Positions 17,520 through 26,985 of a DNA stretch of 64,000 nt are shown here, piece after piece. The DNA comes from Arcobacteraceae bacterium. GTDB taxonomy: Bacteria; Campylobacterota; Campylobacteria; Campylobacterales; Arcobacteraceae. Every line of letters begins with the position of its first letter. The stretch's first letter is position 1. The stretch spans positions 58,338-122,337 of the forward strand of contig JAQUAG010000004.1 of the NCBI GenBank assembly GCA_028687375.1. Reading direction: 5' to 3'. The notes beneath the pieces are model-generated. The model ran no database searches and was not told the origin of the DNA. It saw only the letters and a list, made by a program, of their open reading frames with translations. A program made the position numbers and the translations under genes.

Positions 17520-20500
17520 CTAAAGAATTTTAGAGATTATCTCATTCCCCTCTTCTATTTCAGATTTTCTTTTTGAAAGTTTTGAGATTAAGATGAAAAA
17601 GAGTGGTATAAAAACTATCGCTAAAAATGTAGCTGAAAGCATCCCACCGATTACCCCTGTTCCTATGGAGTGTCTACTTCCTGCACCTGCTCCACTACTT
17701 ATTGCTAGTGGAAGTACCCCTAAAGTAAATGCTAACGAAGTCATGATAATTGGTCTAAGTCTTATTTTTGAAGCTTCGATAGCTGACTCTACAAGTCCCA
17801 TCCCCTCTTTTTGTTTTTGCAAGGCGAACTCAACTATCAAAATCGCATTTTTAGCAGCAAGTCCAGCTAGAACTAAAAGTCCGATTTGGAAATAGATATC
17901 ATTTTCAAGTCCTCGTAGACCCGTAGCTAAAACTGCTCCAAAGATAGCAAAAGGGACAGCCATGATAACTGAAATTGGTAATAACCATCTTCCATATTGA
18001 GCTGCTAAAATTAAAAAGAGTAATACAAGTCCAAGTATAAATGCTTGTGAACTACTACTTGCAACCCTTTTTTCTTGATATGCTGTTCCTACCCAACTAA
18101 TCGTATATTGTGGTGGTAAAACCTCAGCTGCTACCTCTTCGATAGCTTTTAAAGCATCTCCAGAACTATATCCATAGGCTGGTTGTCCTGAAACTTTTGC
18201 TGCTTGGAAAAGGTTAAATCTCTCAACTAAATCTGCTCCTGTTGTTTTTTGTACCGTTACAAAAGAGTTGATTGGGAGAAGTTCCCCACTTTTATTTTTA
18301 ACATAGATATATTTCAAATCCTCTATATCTTTTCTATACTCGCTACTTGCTTGTAAATCAACTTTATACGTTCTTCCATAAAGGCTAAAATCATTCACAT
18401 AGAAACTTCCTAGATTTGCATTGAGTGTTGCATAAAGGTCAGCTAGATTAACCCCTTTTGCTTTTACTTTTTCTATATCTACAGACATTTTGTATTGAGG
18501 GATATTGGCATTGAGTGTTGTTCTTACCCCTTGAAGTTCTGGTCGTTTACTTGCTGTTTCTATAAGTAAATCGATATAACGGCTTAGCTCAGCAGTACCA
18601 GCTCCACTTCTATCTTGAACATACATCTCAAATCCACCAGCGATACTCATCCCCATAATTGGAGGTGGTAAAACACCAAATGAAAATCCATCACTTGTCC
18701 CCATCGCTTGTTTGTTGAGTTTTTGTAAAATCACACTTGCGTGTTGGTCAGGGGATGGTCTTTCATCCCAAGGTTTGAGTTTTACAATAGTTGCTGCTGC
18801 AAATGTTCTTTCACTAAATGTAGCGAAATCAAGTCCAGCTAAAGTTATCACATCTGCTACATTTTTATCACTTAAAACTATTTTGTTTATCTCACTTGTA
18901 AGTGCCTCTGTACGACTAAGTGAAGAACCTGGTGGGTTGTAGTTAAAAAGGAAAATAGTCCCTTGGTCTTCTTGAGGTACTAGTCCAGTTTTGAGTGATT
19001 TTAACATATCGTATGAAACAAAAATAAGTCCACCAAAAAGAAGCATCGTAAGGAGTGAATATTTTATAGTTTTTTTGACAAGATACGAATACCCTCTTGT
19101 TGCAAAATCAAAGAAATTATTAAACCATACAAAAAATTTCATTGGTTTACTATGGTCAGCTTTTAAAAGTGATGCACATAAAGATGGAGTAAGGGTAAGT
19201 GCCACAAATCCAGAGATAACGATAGAGATAACAATCGTAATAGCAAACTGTTTATACATCTCCCCTGTTAATCCACCCATAAAAGCAACAGGGATAAATA
19301 CAGCTGATAGTACCAAAACGATAGCAATCAAAGCACTTGAAACTTCACTCATCGCTTTAAATGCAGCATCTTTTGGAGTCATCCCTTCACTCATATGTCG
19401 CTCAACATTTTCAATAACAATAATAGCATCATCAACAACTATCCCAATAGCAAGAACAAGCCCAAAGAGTGTAAGCAAATTGATACTAAAACCAAATATA
19501 TACATCCCAGCAAACGCCCCAATAATTGAAACTGGAACCGCTAAAATTGGGATAAGTGTCGCTCTCCAATTTTGTAAAAATAAAAAGATAATAAGCATAA
19601 CCAAAACAATTGCTTCGATAAATGTTTTTACAACCTCTTGGATAGATATTTCAACAAACTTTGTACTATCGTAAGGGATTTTGTAAGTTAAATCTTGTGG
19701 GAAATTAGCACTTGATTTTTCTAAAACTTGTTCAACTGCTTTCGCTGTTTGTAAAGCATTTGCTCCACTTTGTAAAAATATAGCAATAGGGATAGCTGGC
19801 GCATCGTTGAGCTTTGTTGTCATATTGTATTTTTGACTTCCTAGTTCTATCGTTGCCACATCTTTAAGTTTTAGTGTACTTCCATCTGTATTTGCTCGAA
19901 TGATTACCTCTCCAAACTCTTTCACATCTGAAAATCTACTTGGAGTTTGGATAGTATAAGTAAACATCTGTTTCTCTTTGATAGGCTCTTCTGCAATTTT
20001 TCCTGCTGCATATTGAGCATTTTGTTCTCTAATTGCACTTATCAAATCAGTTGTAGTTAGCCCATATTTTGAAAGTTTAAGTGGGTCTATCCAAACTCTT
20101 ATAGCATAATCTTTTGCCCCAAAAATCATAGCATCCCCAACACCTTTTACCCTTTTGAGGTCATCTACGATATTCATCAAAGCATAGTTTGAAAGGTATG
20201 TTACATCATAAGTTTTCTTTGGAGAATGGAGCATAATAACTTGAAGCATACTTGGAGATTTTTCACTAACTACTACACCTTGTCTTTGAACTTGCTCTGG
20301 AAGTTTTGATAGAGCTGCTTGAACACGATTGTTTACATCAATTTTTGCATCTCTTGCGTTTGTTCCAACTTCAAAAAATACATTGATACTCACACGTCCA
20401 CTATCTTCTGAAACTGAGTTCATATAGATCATATTAGATGCACCATTTATTTGCTCTTCAATAGGAGCAGCAACTGTTTTTGCTATTGTATCAGCACTTG

Positions 20501-20657
20501 CACCTGGGTATGCAGCTGATACAACAATTTGAGGAGGAATTACCCTTGGGTATTGTTCTACTGGGAGATTCAACATCGCCATAATTCCAGCAAGAACTAT
20601 CACAATCGAAGTAACCGAAGCGAATACTGGTCGTTTTATAAAAAATGAGGAAAACAT
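17520..20657 (-). CDS. RND efflux permease, HAE1 family (AcrB/CmeB type)
   Basis: A 1045-residue inner-membrane trimeric drug/proton antiporter. N-terminal start MFSSFFIKRPVFASVTSIVI is typical. Two 6-helix bundles flank large periplasmic loops. The proton-relay Asp pair is intact in GIVVDDAIIVIENVERHM, and the second-half LAAKNAILIVEFA motif carries the matching Lys. GlyPro and porter-domain blocks (AYPGASADT) match multidrug pumps. Last gene of a three-gene operon: it starts 1 bp after the fusion-protein stop. It very likely exports drugs, bile-like or aromatic compounds; the specificity is inferred. Confidence 0.94.
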   Translation of the reverse strand: MFSSFFIKRPVFASVTSIVIVLAGIMAMLNLPVEQYPRVIPPQIVVSAAYPGASADTIAKTVAAPIEEQINGASNMIYMNSVSEDSGRVSINVFFEVGTNARDAKIDVNNRVQAALSKLPEQVQRQGVVVSEKSPSMLQVIMLHSPKKTYDVTYLSNYALMNIVDDLKRVKGVGDAMIFGAKDYAIRVWIDPLKLSKYGLTTTDLISAIREQNAQYAAGKIAEEPIKEKQMFTYTIQTPSRFSDVKEFGEVIIRANTDGSTLKLKDVATIELGSQKYNMTTKLNDAPAIPIAIFLQSGANALQTAKAVEQVLEKSSANFPQDLTYKIPYDSTKFVEISIQEVVKTFIEAIVLVMLIIFLFLQNWRATLIPILAVPVSIIGAFAGMYIFGFSINLLTLFGLVLAIGIVVDDAIIVIENVERHMSEGMTPKDAAFKAMSEVSSALIAIVLVLSAVFIPVAFMGGLTGEMYKQFAITIVISIVISGFVALTLTPSLCASLLKADHSKPMKFFVWFNNFFDFATRGYSYLVKKTIKYSLLTMLLFGGLIFVSYDMLKSLKTGLVPQEDQGTIFLFNYNPPGSSLSRTEALTSEINKIVLSDKNVADVITLAGLDFATFSERTFAAATIVKLKPWDERPSPDQHASVILQKLNKQAMGTSDGFSFGVLPPPIMGMSIAGGFEMYVQDRSGAGTAELSRYIDLLIETASKRPELQGVRTTLNANIPQYKMSVDIEKVKAKGVNLADLYATLNANLGSFYVNDFSLYGRTYKVDLQASSEYRKDIEDLKYIYVKNKSGELLPINSFVTVQKTTGADLVERFNLFQAAKVSGQPAYGYSSGDALKAIEEVAAEVLPPQYTISWVGTAYQEKRVASSSSQAFILGLVLLFLILAAQYGRWLLPISVIMAVPFAIFGAVLATGLRGLENDIYFQIGLLVLAGLAAKNAILIVEFALQKQKEGMGLVESAIEASKIRLRPIIMTSLAFTLGVLPLAISSGAGAGSRHSIGTGVIGGMLSATFLAIVFIPLFFILISKLSKRKSEIEEGNEIISKIL

Positions 20658-20658
20658 C

Positions 20659-21822
20659 TTATTTTACTTCTTTTGCTTTATTATTTTCATTTGGTACAGT
20701 TGCATCTGGTAAAATCATAATTTTAGCATCAGGTCTTAGTTTTGCAATATTACTTACAATAACTTTATCCCCTTTTTGTAAACCACTTGTTATAACTATT
20801 CCATCTTTAACCAAAATACCAAGCTCTACTGGTCTCATTTGTACAACACCATCAACGGCAACCATCAAAAATGTCCCTTTTGGAGTTTTTAAAACAGCAT
20901 TTTCTGGGATAACATTAACTTGTCCTAGATTAATATTTGTTAACTCTATTTTCGAAAATTCACCTGCGATGATTTGGTTATTGTTGTTTGAAAAAGTAGC
21001 TCGAAGAAGAATAGTATCTGTAGCTTCATCAATTTTTGGAGCAATAAAATTTATTTTTCCATTTGAATATACTTTGTTACCTGAAAGTAAATTTATCCCA
21101 ATTGAACCACTTTTAATTTGATTTATGTAAGTTGCTATGTCCTCTTTTGGAAGTGAAAACTCAGCATAAACTGTATTCGTATTTGTGATAGTTAAAAGAT
21201 TTGAGTTTGTTTCATTACTCCCTACAAATTCCCCAACATCAAATTTTTTCATCCCTGCAATTCCACTTATTGGAGCATACACTTTTGTATAATCATACTC
21301 AATTTGAGCATTTTTTAGATTTGATTGGCTACTTTTTAGTTCTACTATTGCACTATCATAGGCATATTCAAGATTGTCGTAATTTTGATCACTAATAGAT
21401 TTTGAAGCTAAAAGTGCTTTTCCTCTTTCAAGATCTTTTTGTGCTTTTTTGAGGTTTACTTTTGCTTTTTCATTTTGCGATGCAGCAATATTCAAAGTAG
21501 TTTCATAACTATCTTGTTCTATTGTATAAAGTAACGCACCTTTAGAAACAAAACTTCCCTCTTTAAAATATTTATTTTTCAAAATCCCTTTTGCCCTTGC
21601 TATTACCTCAACCTCTTCACTTGGTTTGATTAAAGTTGGATAATTTTTTGTTGTTGTTTCTATACTATCTTTGATAGTAAAAACATTTACAGGAAGTGGT
21701 GGCATATCTTTTGGCATACCAGCCATTTTATCTTCAGGTTTTTTTGTTTTAACAGTGTAAACACCATAACCTAACCCACCAATAATAGCAATAATAATTG
21801 CTCCAAATAACACTTTTTTCAT
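20659..21822 (-). CDS. RND efflux periplasmic adaptor (membrane fusion protein)
   Basis: A 387-residue AcrA/CmeA-type adaptor. One N-terminal helix (VLFGAIIIAIIGGLGYGVYT) without a clear lipobox anchors it. Then a lipoyl half-motif (VIARAKGILKNKYFKEGSFV), a long coiled-coil hairpin (about residues 110-185), the second lipoyl half (YDYTKVYAPISGIAG), and beta-barrel plus membrane-proximal domains. It bridges the permease and the outer-membrane channel. An AAAGGGACA site precedes its ATG. Confidence 0.93.
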   Translation of the reverse strand: MKKVLFGAIIIAIIGGLGYGVYTVKTKKPEDKMAGMPKDMPPLPVNVFTIKDSIETTTKNYPTLIKPSEEVEVIARAKGILKNKYFKEGSFVSKGALLYTIEQDSYETTLNIAASQNEKAKVNLKKAQKDLERGKALLASKSISDQNYDNLEYAYDSAIVELKSSQSNLKNAQIEYDYTKVYAPISGIAGMKKFDVGEFVGSNETNSNLLTITNTNTVYAEFSLPKEDIATYINQIKSGSIGINLLSGNKVYSNGKINFIAPKIDEATDTILLRATFSNNNNQIIAGEFSKIELTNINLGQVNVIPENAVLKTPKGTFLMVAVDGVVQMRPVELGILVKDGIVITSGLQKGDKVIVSNIAKLRPDAKIMILPDATVPNENNKAKEVK

Positions 21823-21862
21823 CTTTTGTCCCTTTTTATAATTTTTTATAAATCTATTTTAC

Positions 21863-23092
21863 TTATTTAGTAAACTCTTGAATATCTTTATTTGTGTAAT
21901 AATAATATTTAGCATAAGCTACTTGTAAATTATTTAAAGCTGTTTTGTATTGTGCTTTTGCTTGTGTTTTTACACTTAAAGCATCTAAATAAGCAACATT
22001 ATCAATAAGCCCTACTTTGTATTTTTGAGCAACTGTTTCATAAGCACTAACTGCTGCACTTAAAGAACTTTGTGCACTTACAATTTGAGCTTTTGTAGTT
22101 TCTATATTTGATAAAGCCAACTCTATATTAATATTTTGTAACTGTTCATTTTGTTCAATTTGTTTTTCCAAAGCCTTTTTTTGCACTAAAATAGACTCTT
22201 TTTGTTTAGAAGTTACATCATTATCAAATAATCTCAAGTTTACACTTAATAAAATTTTATTTTGATTATCTAATCCTTCTGGATGTGTTAAATCAGTTCT
22301 ACCATATTCATAGAAGCTATATGTATCTTCAACTTTGACTTGTGGTTTGTATGTTGCATCTACACTATTTGCAGTGTATTGTAAAGATAAAGCGGTTTGT
22401 TTTAAAGCTTGAATATTGTCATTTATCTCTTTATCAAGATTTTTAGGAACTACAATCGTTGAATCATCAAATTGTTCTATATTTTTACCAATTTTAATAC
22501 TAAATAATTTTTTAACAGATAAAATTTGATATTTAACTGCATCAATTTGATAAATATTCCCACTATATGCAGCTTCAAGTTTGTCAACATCATCTTTTGT
22601 TGTTGTTCCTACTTCATAAAATCTTTTTACCCTTTGAAGTTCTGCTTGAAGTTGAACTTGTTTTTCTTCTAAAGTTTCCAATGAAGCTTCAAGATTTTTA
22701 ATCGTATAAAAATCTTGAACAATAAGTAATTGTAACTCTTTTTTATATCCATTTATATCATAAGATGATGATTGTAAAAGAGCTTCATTTTGTTTGATAA
22801 GATTTGTTTTTCTATCTCCATCATATAAATCAAAACTAATTTTCCCATATCCACTATAAACATCACCTGGAATTCCATTTGATTTATCATCTAATCTTTG
22901 ATAATACCCACCAATATCAATAGTAGGATAATAACTATTTTGAGTCGACTCGACATCTAACATTTTTGCTTTTTGAGTTAAGTTTTTTGAAACCACCATA
23001 TTATTATTTGTCGTTGCAAATTCTAATAACGATTTTAAATTATCTGCGTATATACATGCAGGTAATACTAAAAGTAATAATCTTTTTTTCAT
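21863..23092 (-). CDS. TolC family outer-membrane efflux protein
   Basis: A 409-residue outer-membrane channel subunit with a cleavable signal (MKKRLLLLVLPACIYA). Two internally related halves of long helices are visible, with the TolC-like YDGDRKTNLIKQNEA (first half) and LFDNDVTSKQKESI (second half) turns, and the YKVGLIDNVAYLDA motif near the end. First gene of the operon; 40 bp before the adaptor. Divergent from the MarR regulator. Confidence 0.92.
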   Translation of the reverse strand: MKKRLLLLVLPACIYADNLKSLLEFATTNNNMVVSKNLTQKAKMLDVESTQNSYYPTIDIGGYYQRLDDKSNGIPGDVYSGYGKISFDLYDGDRKTNLIKQNEALLQSSSYDINGYKKELQLLIVQDFYTIKNLEASLETLEEKQVQLQAELQRVKRFYEVGTTTKDDVDKLEAAYSGNIYQIDAVKYQILSVKKLFSIKIGKNIEQFDDSTIVVPKNLDKEINDNIQALKQTALSLQYTANSVDATYKPQVKVEDTYSFYEYGRTDLTHPEGLDNQNKILLSVNLRLFDNDVTSKQKESILVQKKALEKQIEQNEQLQNINIELALSNIETTKAQIVSAQSSLSAAVSAYETVAQKYKVGLIDNVAYLDALSVKTQAKAQYKTALNNLQVAYAKYYYYTNKDIQEFTK

Positions 23093-23143
23093 TTTTTCCC
23101 TTAATGGTTTTTTAAATTGTTGAAGAATATCTGAAAAGAACTT

Positions 23144-23171
23144 AATTATATCTTTCTAGAAAGATATAATT
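23144..23171. promoter_or_regulatory. Perfect 28-bp palindrome overlapping divergent -10 elements
   Basis: Half-site AATTATATCTTTCT followed directly by its exact reverse complement, centred at 23157/23158. TATAAT occurs at 23165-23170 on the plus strand and, mirrored, at 23145-23150 on the minus strand. The palindrome therefore contains a -10 box for each of the two divergent transcripts. MarR-family dimers bind such palindromes; occupancy here would block both the pump operon and the regulator. Confidence 0.82.
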
Positions 23172-23195
23172 TTCGATAAATCTTTAATTGTAATT

Positions 23196-23205
23196 TGGTT
23201 ACAAT
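23196..23205 (+). promoter_or_regulatory. Second -10 candidate immediately before marR
   Basis: TGGTTACAAT ends six bases before the ATG at 23212. If used it yields a leaderless marR mRNA. The alternative promoter inside the palindrome would give a leader of about 34 nt. Confidence 0.5.
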
Positions 23206-23211
23206 CTCGTT

Positions 23212-23688
23212 ATGAACAAAAAATATATAGACAATTTTTACAATATGACACTTCAAAATGACAAATATGAATCATCGACTTTGTCACTGCCAATGACCCT
23301 TATCCACAAACATATGTTTAACAAAACAGAATTATTTTTAAAAGAGAAATACAATCTTCTTCACTCACATATAGATGTGATGGCTGCCTTGTATTTCAAT
23401 GGGAAAGTGCTAACTCCAACAGAACTATATGATGCACTTGTTTTTTCATCAGGAGGAATGACAAAAGTTCTTAAAAGACTTGAATCTGAAAATTATATTG
23501 TTCGAGAATTAGCGAATGATGATAAAAGGAGAGTTTTGGTAAGTTTAACACCTCTTGGGACAAAAATCATAGAGGAATCACTTGACGATATACGAAAAAG
23601 TAAAGATGAGTTTTTTAAAATTTTAGATAAAAAAGAGAAAAAGCAATTAAGAGATATTCTTTTAAAACTTACATATTCTTTATCGTAA
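23212..23688 (+). CDS. MarR family transcriptional regulator
   Basis: A 158-residue winged-helix repressor. The recognition region (TPTELYDALVFSSGGMTKVLKRLES) and the wing (DKRRVLVSLTPLG, with the conserved D-x-R-R) fit MarR. N- and C-terminal helices would form the dimer interface. It faces the efflux operon and shares with it a perfect palindromic operator, so it is the likely ligand-responsive repressor of the pump. No ribosome binding site is evident before the ATG. Confidence 0.9.
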   Translation: MNKKYIDNFYNMTLQNDKYESSTLSLPMTLIHKHMFNKTELFLKEKYNLLHSHIDVMAALYFNGKVLTPTELYDALVFSSGGMTKVLKRLESENYIVRELANDDKRRVLVSLTPLGTKIIEESLDDIRKSKDEFFKILDKKEKKQLRDILLKLTYSLS

Positions 23689-23765
23689 TCATAAAAAATT
23701 CTAATCTCATAAAGTAATTATTTTGGGATTTCAATTTCGTTAAATATTTAAATCTAGAAAAGATA

Positions 23766-23791
23766 GAGGCTAGGTAAAGTTACCTAGCCTT
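23766..23791. terminator. Hairpin between convergent marR and the large lipoprotein gene
   Basis: Perfect stem AGGCTAGGTAA / TTACCTAGCCT with a 2-nt centre. On the minus strand it is followed by CTATCTTTTCTAG, a weak T tract; on the plus strand there is none. Likely a shared, imperfect terminator. Confidence 0.55.
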
Positions 23792-23807
23792 GAAATTATA
23801 TTATTAT

Positions 23808-26800
23808 TTATTTTCCCCAATTCCAAATTCTAAAATTCATATCTTCAATAGTTACATTTGTACTTGGTTTAATACTGTAAGATGTATTATTATTCTCCCC
23901 TGTAGTTTTATCCCATGTATTTGTGCTGATTTTAAATTCTCCCCAGTTTTCAAACCAGAACCATTTATTATCCAACCACCAAGAAGTTTCACCATTTTGT
24001 GTTGGTGACCATCTTGCCCAGTCTCCATTAGTATCATTATCATCCCATGCAATGATATTAAAGTTACTACCATTATTCATATGTGATTTGAGGTAAGATG
24101 CATTTACATCTAAAGAATATACACCATCTCCATTTGGAGTAGTTGTACTTAACATTGTTGAATTACAATCAGATACATATGTCGTTTGATTATAAGTACA
24201 TTGTTCTTGCATAAATCCAACTTTTATATGTTCAGGCATCGTTGAACTATTTTCCAACGATAAATTACCATTAAATGTAATTTTTTCATCACCAGTAAGT
24301 TGTCCTACTGTTCCAACTTTAAATTCACTAAATGAATTTCCACCTTGCGCTACTTGATCTCCTCTATTTTTATCAATAAAAATTAAATCAACATGCACTT
24401 GATATCTTCCCTCTCCAGAATTTTGTGGTAATACTGCTGGTATGGTATATGAATTTGATTTTATTGGCTTATTATTCCACCACGTATTGAATATCTCTGT
24501 ATTACACTGACTCCAATCTCTATTGCAAGTATTTCTTTCCTCCTCTGACACACTATTATCTCCATTCAAATCTGGTTCATATAATGATATTCCAACTTGA
24601 TATGCTGGAATAATATTTGAAGGTAAATTTAGAGTTGCTAAATCAGCTTTTAATTTTGCATCGTCCCATTTAATTGTAAAATCTCTTAAATTATCACCAT
24701 CATTTGTTGCAAAAGAGACAAATCCATTATTATCTGTTGCTTGCATATAAGCTTGTTGCTCTGTATTAAACTTATTTTGTGCTGCTTGTTGAGTTGGTGT
24801 TAAACTAGCCCAATTAATAGTTTGATCTTGTAACTCTTGTGGCCAATTTGGACGAGCTAGTGGGGAAATAAGTTTTGGAGCATATTGCGATGCATTTTTT
24901 AAAACAAATCTATTAAATGTCCCAGCAAATGTTTTCCCATCATAAATGGCTGTAACAGTATAATCCCCAGGTACATTATTAGTAATATCCATTATAGTTG
25001 TATCAGGCATACAAAGTTGATTATTATTTGAACAATCTGTCCAAGGTGAATATTCAAGACTAAATCCTTCCTTCCAACTATGAACTTTTAATTTTGTTTT
25101 ATCAATTGTTTTAGTAGTCGTTCCAGTTGCTGTTGGGTACTTTAATGTAACACTCGTTAATTTAGCTGCATCATATGTAACACCATTTATCATCCAAGGT
25201 GCTCTAGAAAGGTCAAAATTAAATGATGCGAACTCTTTTTGTCCAATTGAATCCCAGTAATTATTTGTTCTTATATCAAAATAACTCACTTCAGGAATAT
25301 CATAATTATTAATTACATTAGCAAGTCCTAAATCGGTAAAGATGAACTCTGGATTAAAATTTAATAATCTTAAATTTTTTACTTGCTCATCAAAGATTGT
25401 CAAACTATGCCCTATAAAAAATTCATCAACCAATGTTTTCTGCTCTTCTGGAACAAATTTACCTTCTGCATATAAAATATAAACTAATTCTTGCCCTATG
25501 TTATTAAATTTTGTACCATCAAAACCACTGTCACTTCCAAATAAATAACCAATCACAGGTGGAAATTCAGATAATTTTTTTAAATCATCATCTGTTGGAT
25601 TTGTTTTTGCTGCTAATGTCTTATATTCAGTTAAAGCTTCATTAAAACTCGTTAGCATAGTACCATTTGCAATTTTAGTATTAACGGCTTCTTCAACACT
25701 AACCAATAACGAAGTAATAGCAGATGAATAAGTTTGAAGGTCTATTCCCATTCTTTGTAAGTCTTGAACTACCCAATTATTTTGGTCAAGTCCAGTAATA
25801 TCTCCATTGTCATCTCTAGTTAATGCTTCTGCTTGAAATTTTAATTTTGTATTAAAATCACTTATTGTGGTTTGTGTAGTATATTTATCAGCTAAAAATT
25901 TTGCTATCCATCCTTCAATATCTCCACCATCACCTGTTTGTCTAAAAATCTCTTTAATTAATTGTTCATGGGTCATACTAGCATATTCGCTAACTTTAGC
26001 TTGATTTTTTTGTGCGTTAACAGAATTAGTTACTGTATTTGTATTTAAAATAGCAGCACTAGAATCAGCTATCTTATCATTCGACTTAGAAGTAGCACCA
26101 GCGTAAGCACTAAATGATTGATTTGTATCAAGTTGTACTACCATTGAGCTATCATCAGGTATTGAAATTGTTCCAGCCGCTATCAATGTTTGAACAGAAG
26201 TTTTGACGGCATTTTTCACTTTTGCCATTAACTCTTTTACAACAGTCTCACTTGATGTTGATAATGAAACAACAGCTTCTTCTATCGCTTTACTTATAGT
26301 ATCTGTAATCAATGTAGTCACTTTACTAATAGTCTCACCAGTTACATCTTCTGCTCCTACACTTACATTTGTTTTCATCTCATATACTTTACCATCACCA
26401 AGGTCTTTGATATATCTTACAATATACTCTTTATTTCCTGCTACATTGCTACAACTATATGCATGTGTTGTAGCATCAACTGGACATGTAATATTTGTAT
26501 CTTTCATATTTCCACTCTCATCTAAAACATAAAGTTTTACAACTTCGGTAGGAGAAACATCTCTTAAACTTCTAAATATAGATGAAGATGTTGTTGTAGT
26601 TGATGCAGTCCTTACAAGACTTGAATTTTCAACACTACCACTAAGAGTTCTATCTCCAGAGTAAACTTCTACAGTCGTTCCACCTGTAGTATCACCACTT
26701 GGAGTTCCTGTATCTGCCGTTGTAGCAGATGATCCACCACCACAACCAATAAATACACCACCACATAAGAACACTGAAGCACTAAAGCTTAGAAATTTGT

Positions 26801-26813
26801 TTTTCATTTCCAT
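23808..26813 (-). CDS. Very large lipoprotein of unknown function
   Basis: A 1001-residue product. I use the ATG at 26813, 8 nt after an AAGGAG site; the upstream extension would include that site. The signal is MEMKNKFLSFSASVFLCG with lipobox GVFIGC and a glycine/serine-rich linker (GGGSSATTADTG). The mature protein is Thr/Ser/Asn-rich, with a helical region at about residues 150-400. A calcium-loop-like DLNGDNSVSEEE lies near residue 745, and the end is beta-rich and aromatic, closing NFRIWNWGK. No enzyme domain is recognised. It is probably surface- or periplasm-exposed and calcium-binding. It stands alone between hairpins. Confidence 0.7.
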   Translation of the reverse strand: MEMKNKFLSFSASVFLCGGVFIGCGGGSSATTADTGTPSGDTTGGTTVEVYSGDRTLSGSVENSSLVRTASTTTTSSSIFRSLRDVSPTEVVKLYVLDESGNMKDTNITCPVDATTHAYSCSNVAGNKEYIVRYIKDLGDGKVYEMKTNVSVGAEDVTGETISKVTTLITDTISKAIEEAVVSLSTSSETVVKELMAKVKNAVKTSVQTLIAAGTISIPDDSSMVVQLDTNQSFSAYAGATSKSNDKIADSSAAILNTNTVTNSVNAQKNQAKVSEYASMTHEQLIKEIFRQTGDGGDIEGWIAKFLADKYTTQTTISDFNTKLKFQAEALTRDDNGDITGLDQNNWVVQDLQRMGIDLQTYSSAITSLLVSVEEAVNTKIANGTMLTSFNEALTEYKTLAAKTNPTDDDLKKLSEFPPVIGYLFGSDSGFDGTKFNNIGQELVYILYAEGKFVPEEQKTLVDEFFIGHSLTIFDEQVKNLRLLNFNPEFIFTDLGLANVINNYDIPEVSYFDIRTNNYWDSIGQKEFASFNFDLSRAPWMINGVTYDAAKLTSVTLKYPTATGTTTKTIDKTKLKVHSWKEGFSLEYSPWTDCSNNNQLCMPDTTIMDITNNVPGDYTVTAIYDGKTFAGTFNRFVLKNASQYAPKLISPLARPNWPQELQDQTINWASLTPTQQAAQNKFNTEQQAYMQATDNNGFVSFATNDGDNLRDFTIKWDDAKLKADLATLNLPSNIIPAYQVGISLYEPDLNGDNSVSEEERNTCNRDWSQCNTEIFNTWWNNKPIKSNSYTIPAVLPQNSGEGRYQVHVDLIFIDKNRGDQVAQGGNSFSEFKVGTVGQLTGDEKITFNGNLSLENSSTMPEHIKVGFMQEQCTYNQTTYVSDCNSTMLSTTTPNGDGVYSLDVNASYLKSHMNNGSNFNIIAWDDNDTNGDWARWSPTQNGETSWWLDNKWFWFENWGEFKISTNTWDKTTGENNNTSYSIKPSTNVTIEDMNFRIWNWGK

Positions 26814-26948
26814 AATTGTTTCTCCTTTTTTTAATAGTTCCATTTTACGCTTATAAAAGTAAAATAAGAATAAATAATATATACAAAAAGTTATAAAATA
26901 GTTACAGTGTTACATAATGAAAATAAAAAGAGTTATGAAGTGTTATAG

Positions 26949-26985
26949 TTACACCTCTTTTGTTAACATAGAAGAGGTGTATTTT
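26949..26985. terminator. Hairpin downstream of the L,D-transpeptidase gene
   Basis: Stem TACACCTCTT / AAGAGGTGTA around a 12-nt loop. The T-rich tail is on the plus-strand side (ATTTTTATTTT), but the gene that ends here is on the minus strand, so as a terminator it points the unexpected way. It may act on both strands or block antisense transcription. Confidence 0.5.

Noticed and set aside
18991..19674. 227-codon open frame opposite the RND permease
   Set aside because: Antisense shadow of a conserved membrane protein; composition mirrors the hydrophobic codons of the real gene.
20645..21121. 158-codon plus-strand frame across the permease/adaptor junction
   Set aside because: Antisense to two well-supported genes, with no start signal.
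26949..26985. Hairpin as the normal terminator of the L,D-transpeptidase gene
   Set aside because: Its T tract is on the wrong strand for that gene, so it is listed only as an orientation-uncertain hairpin.
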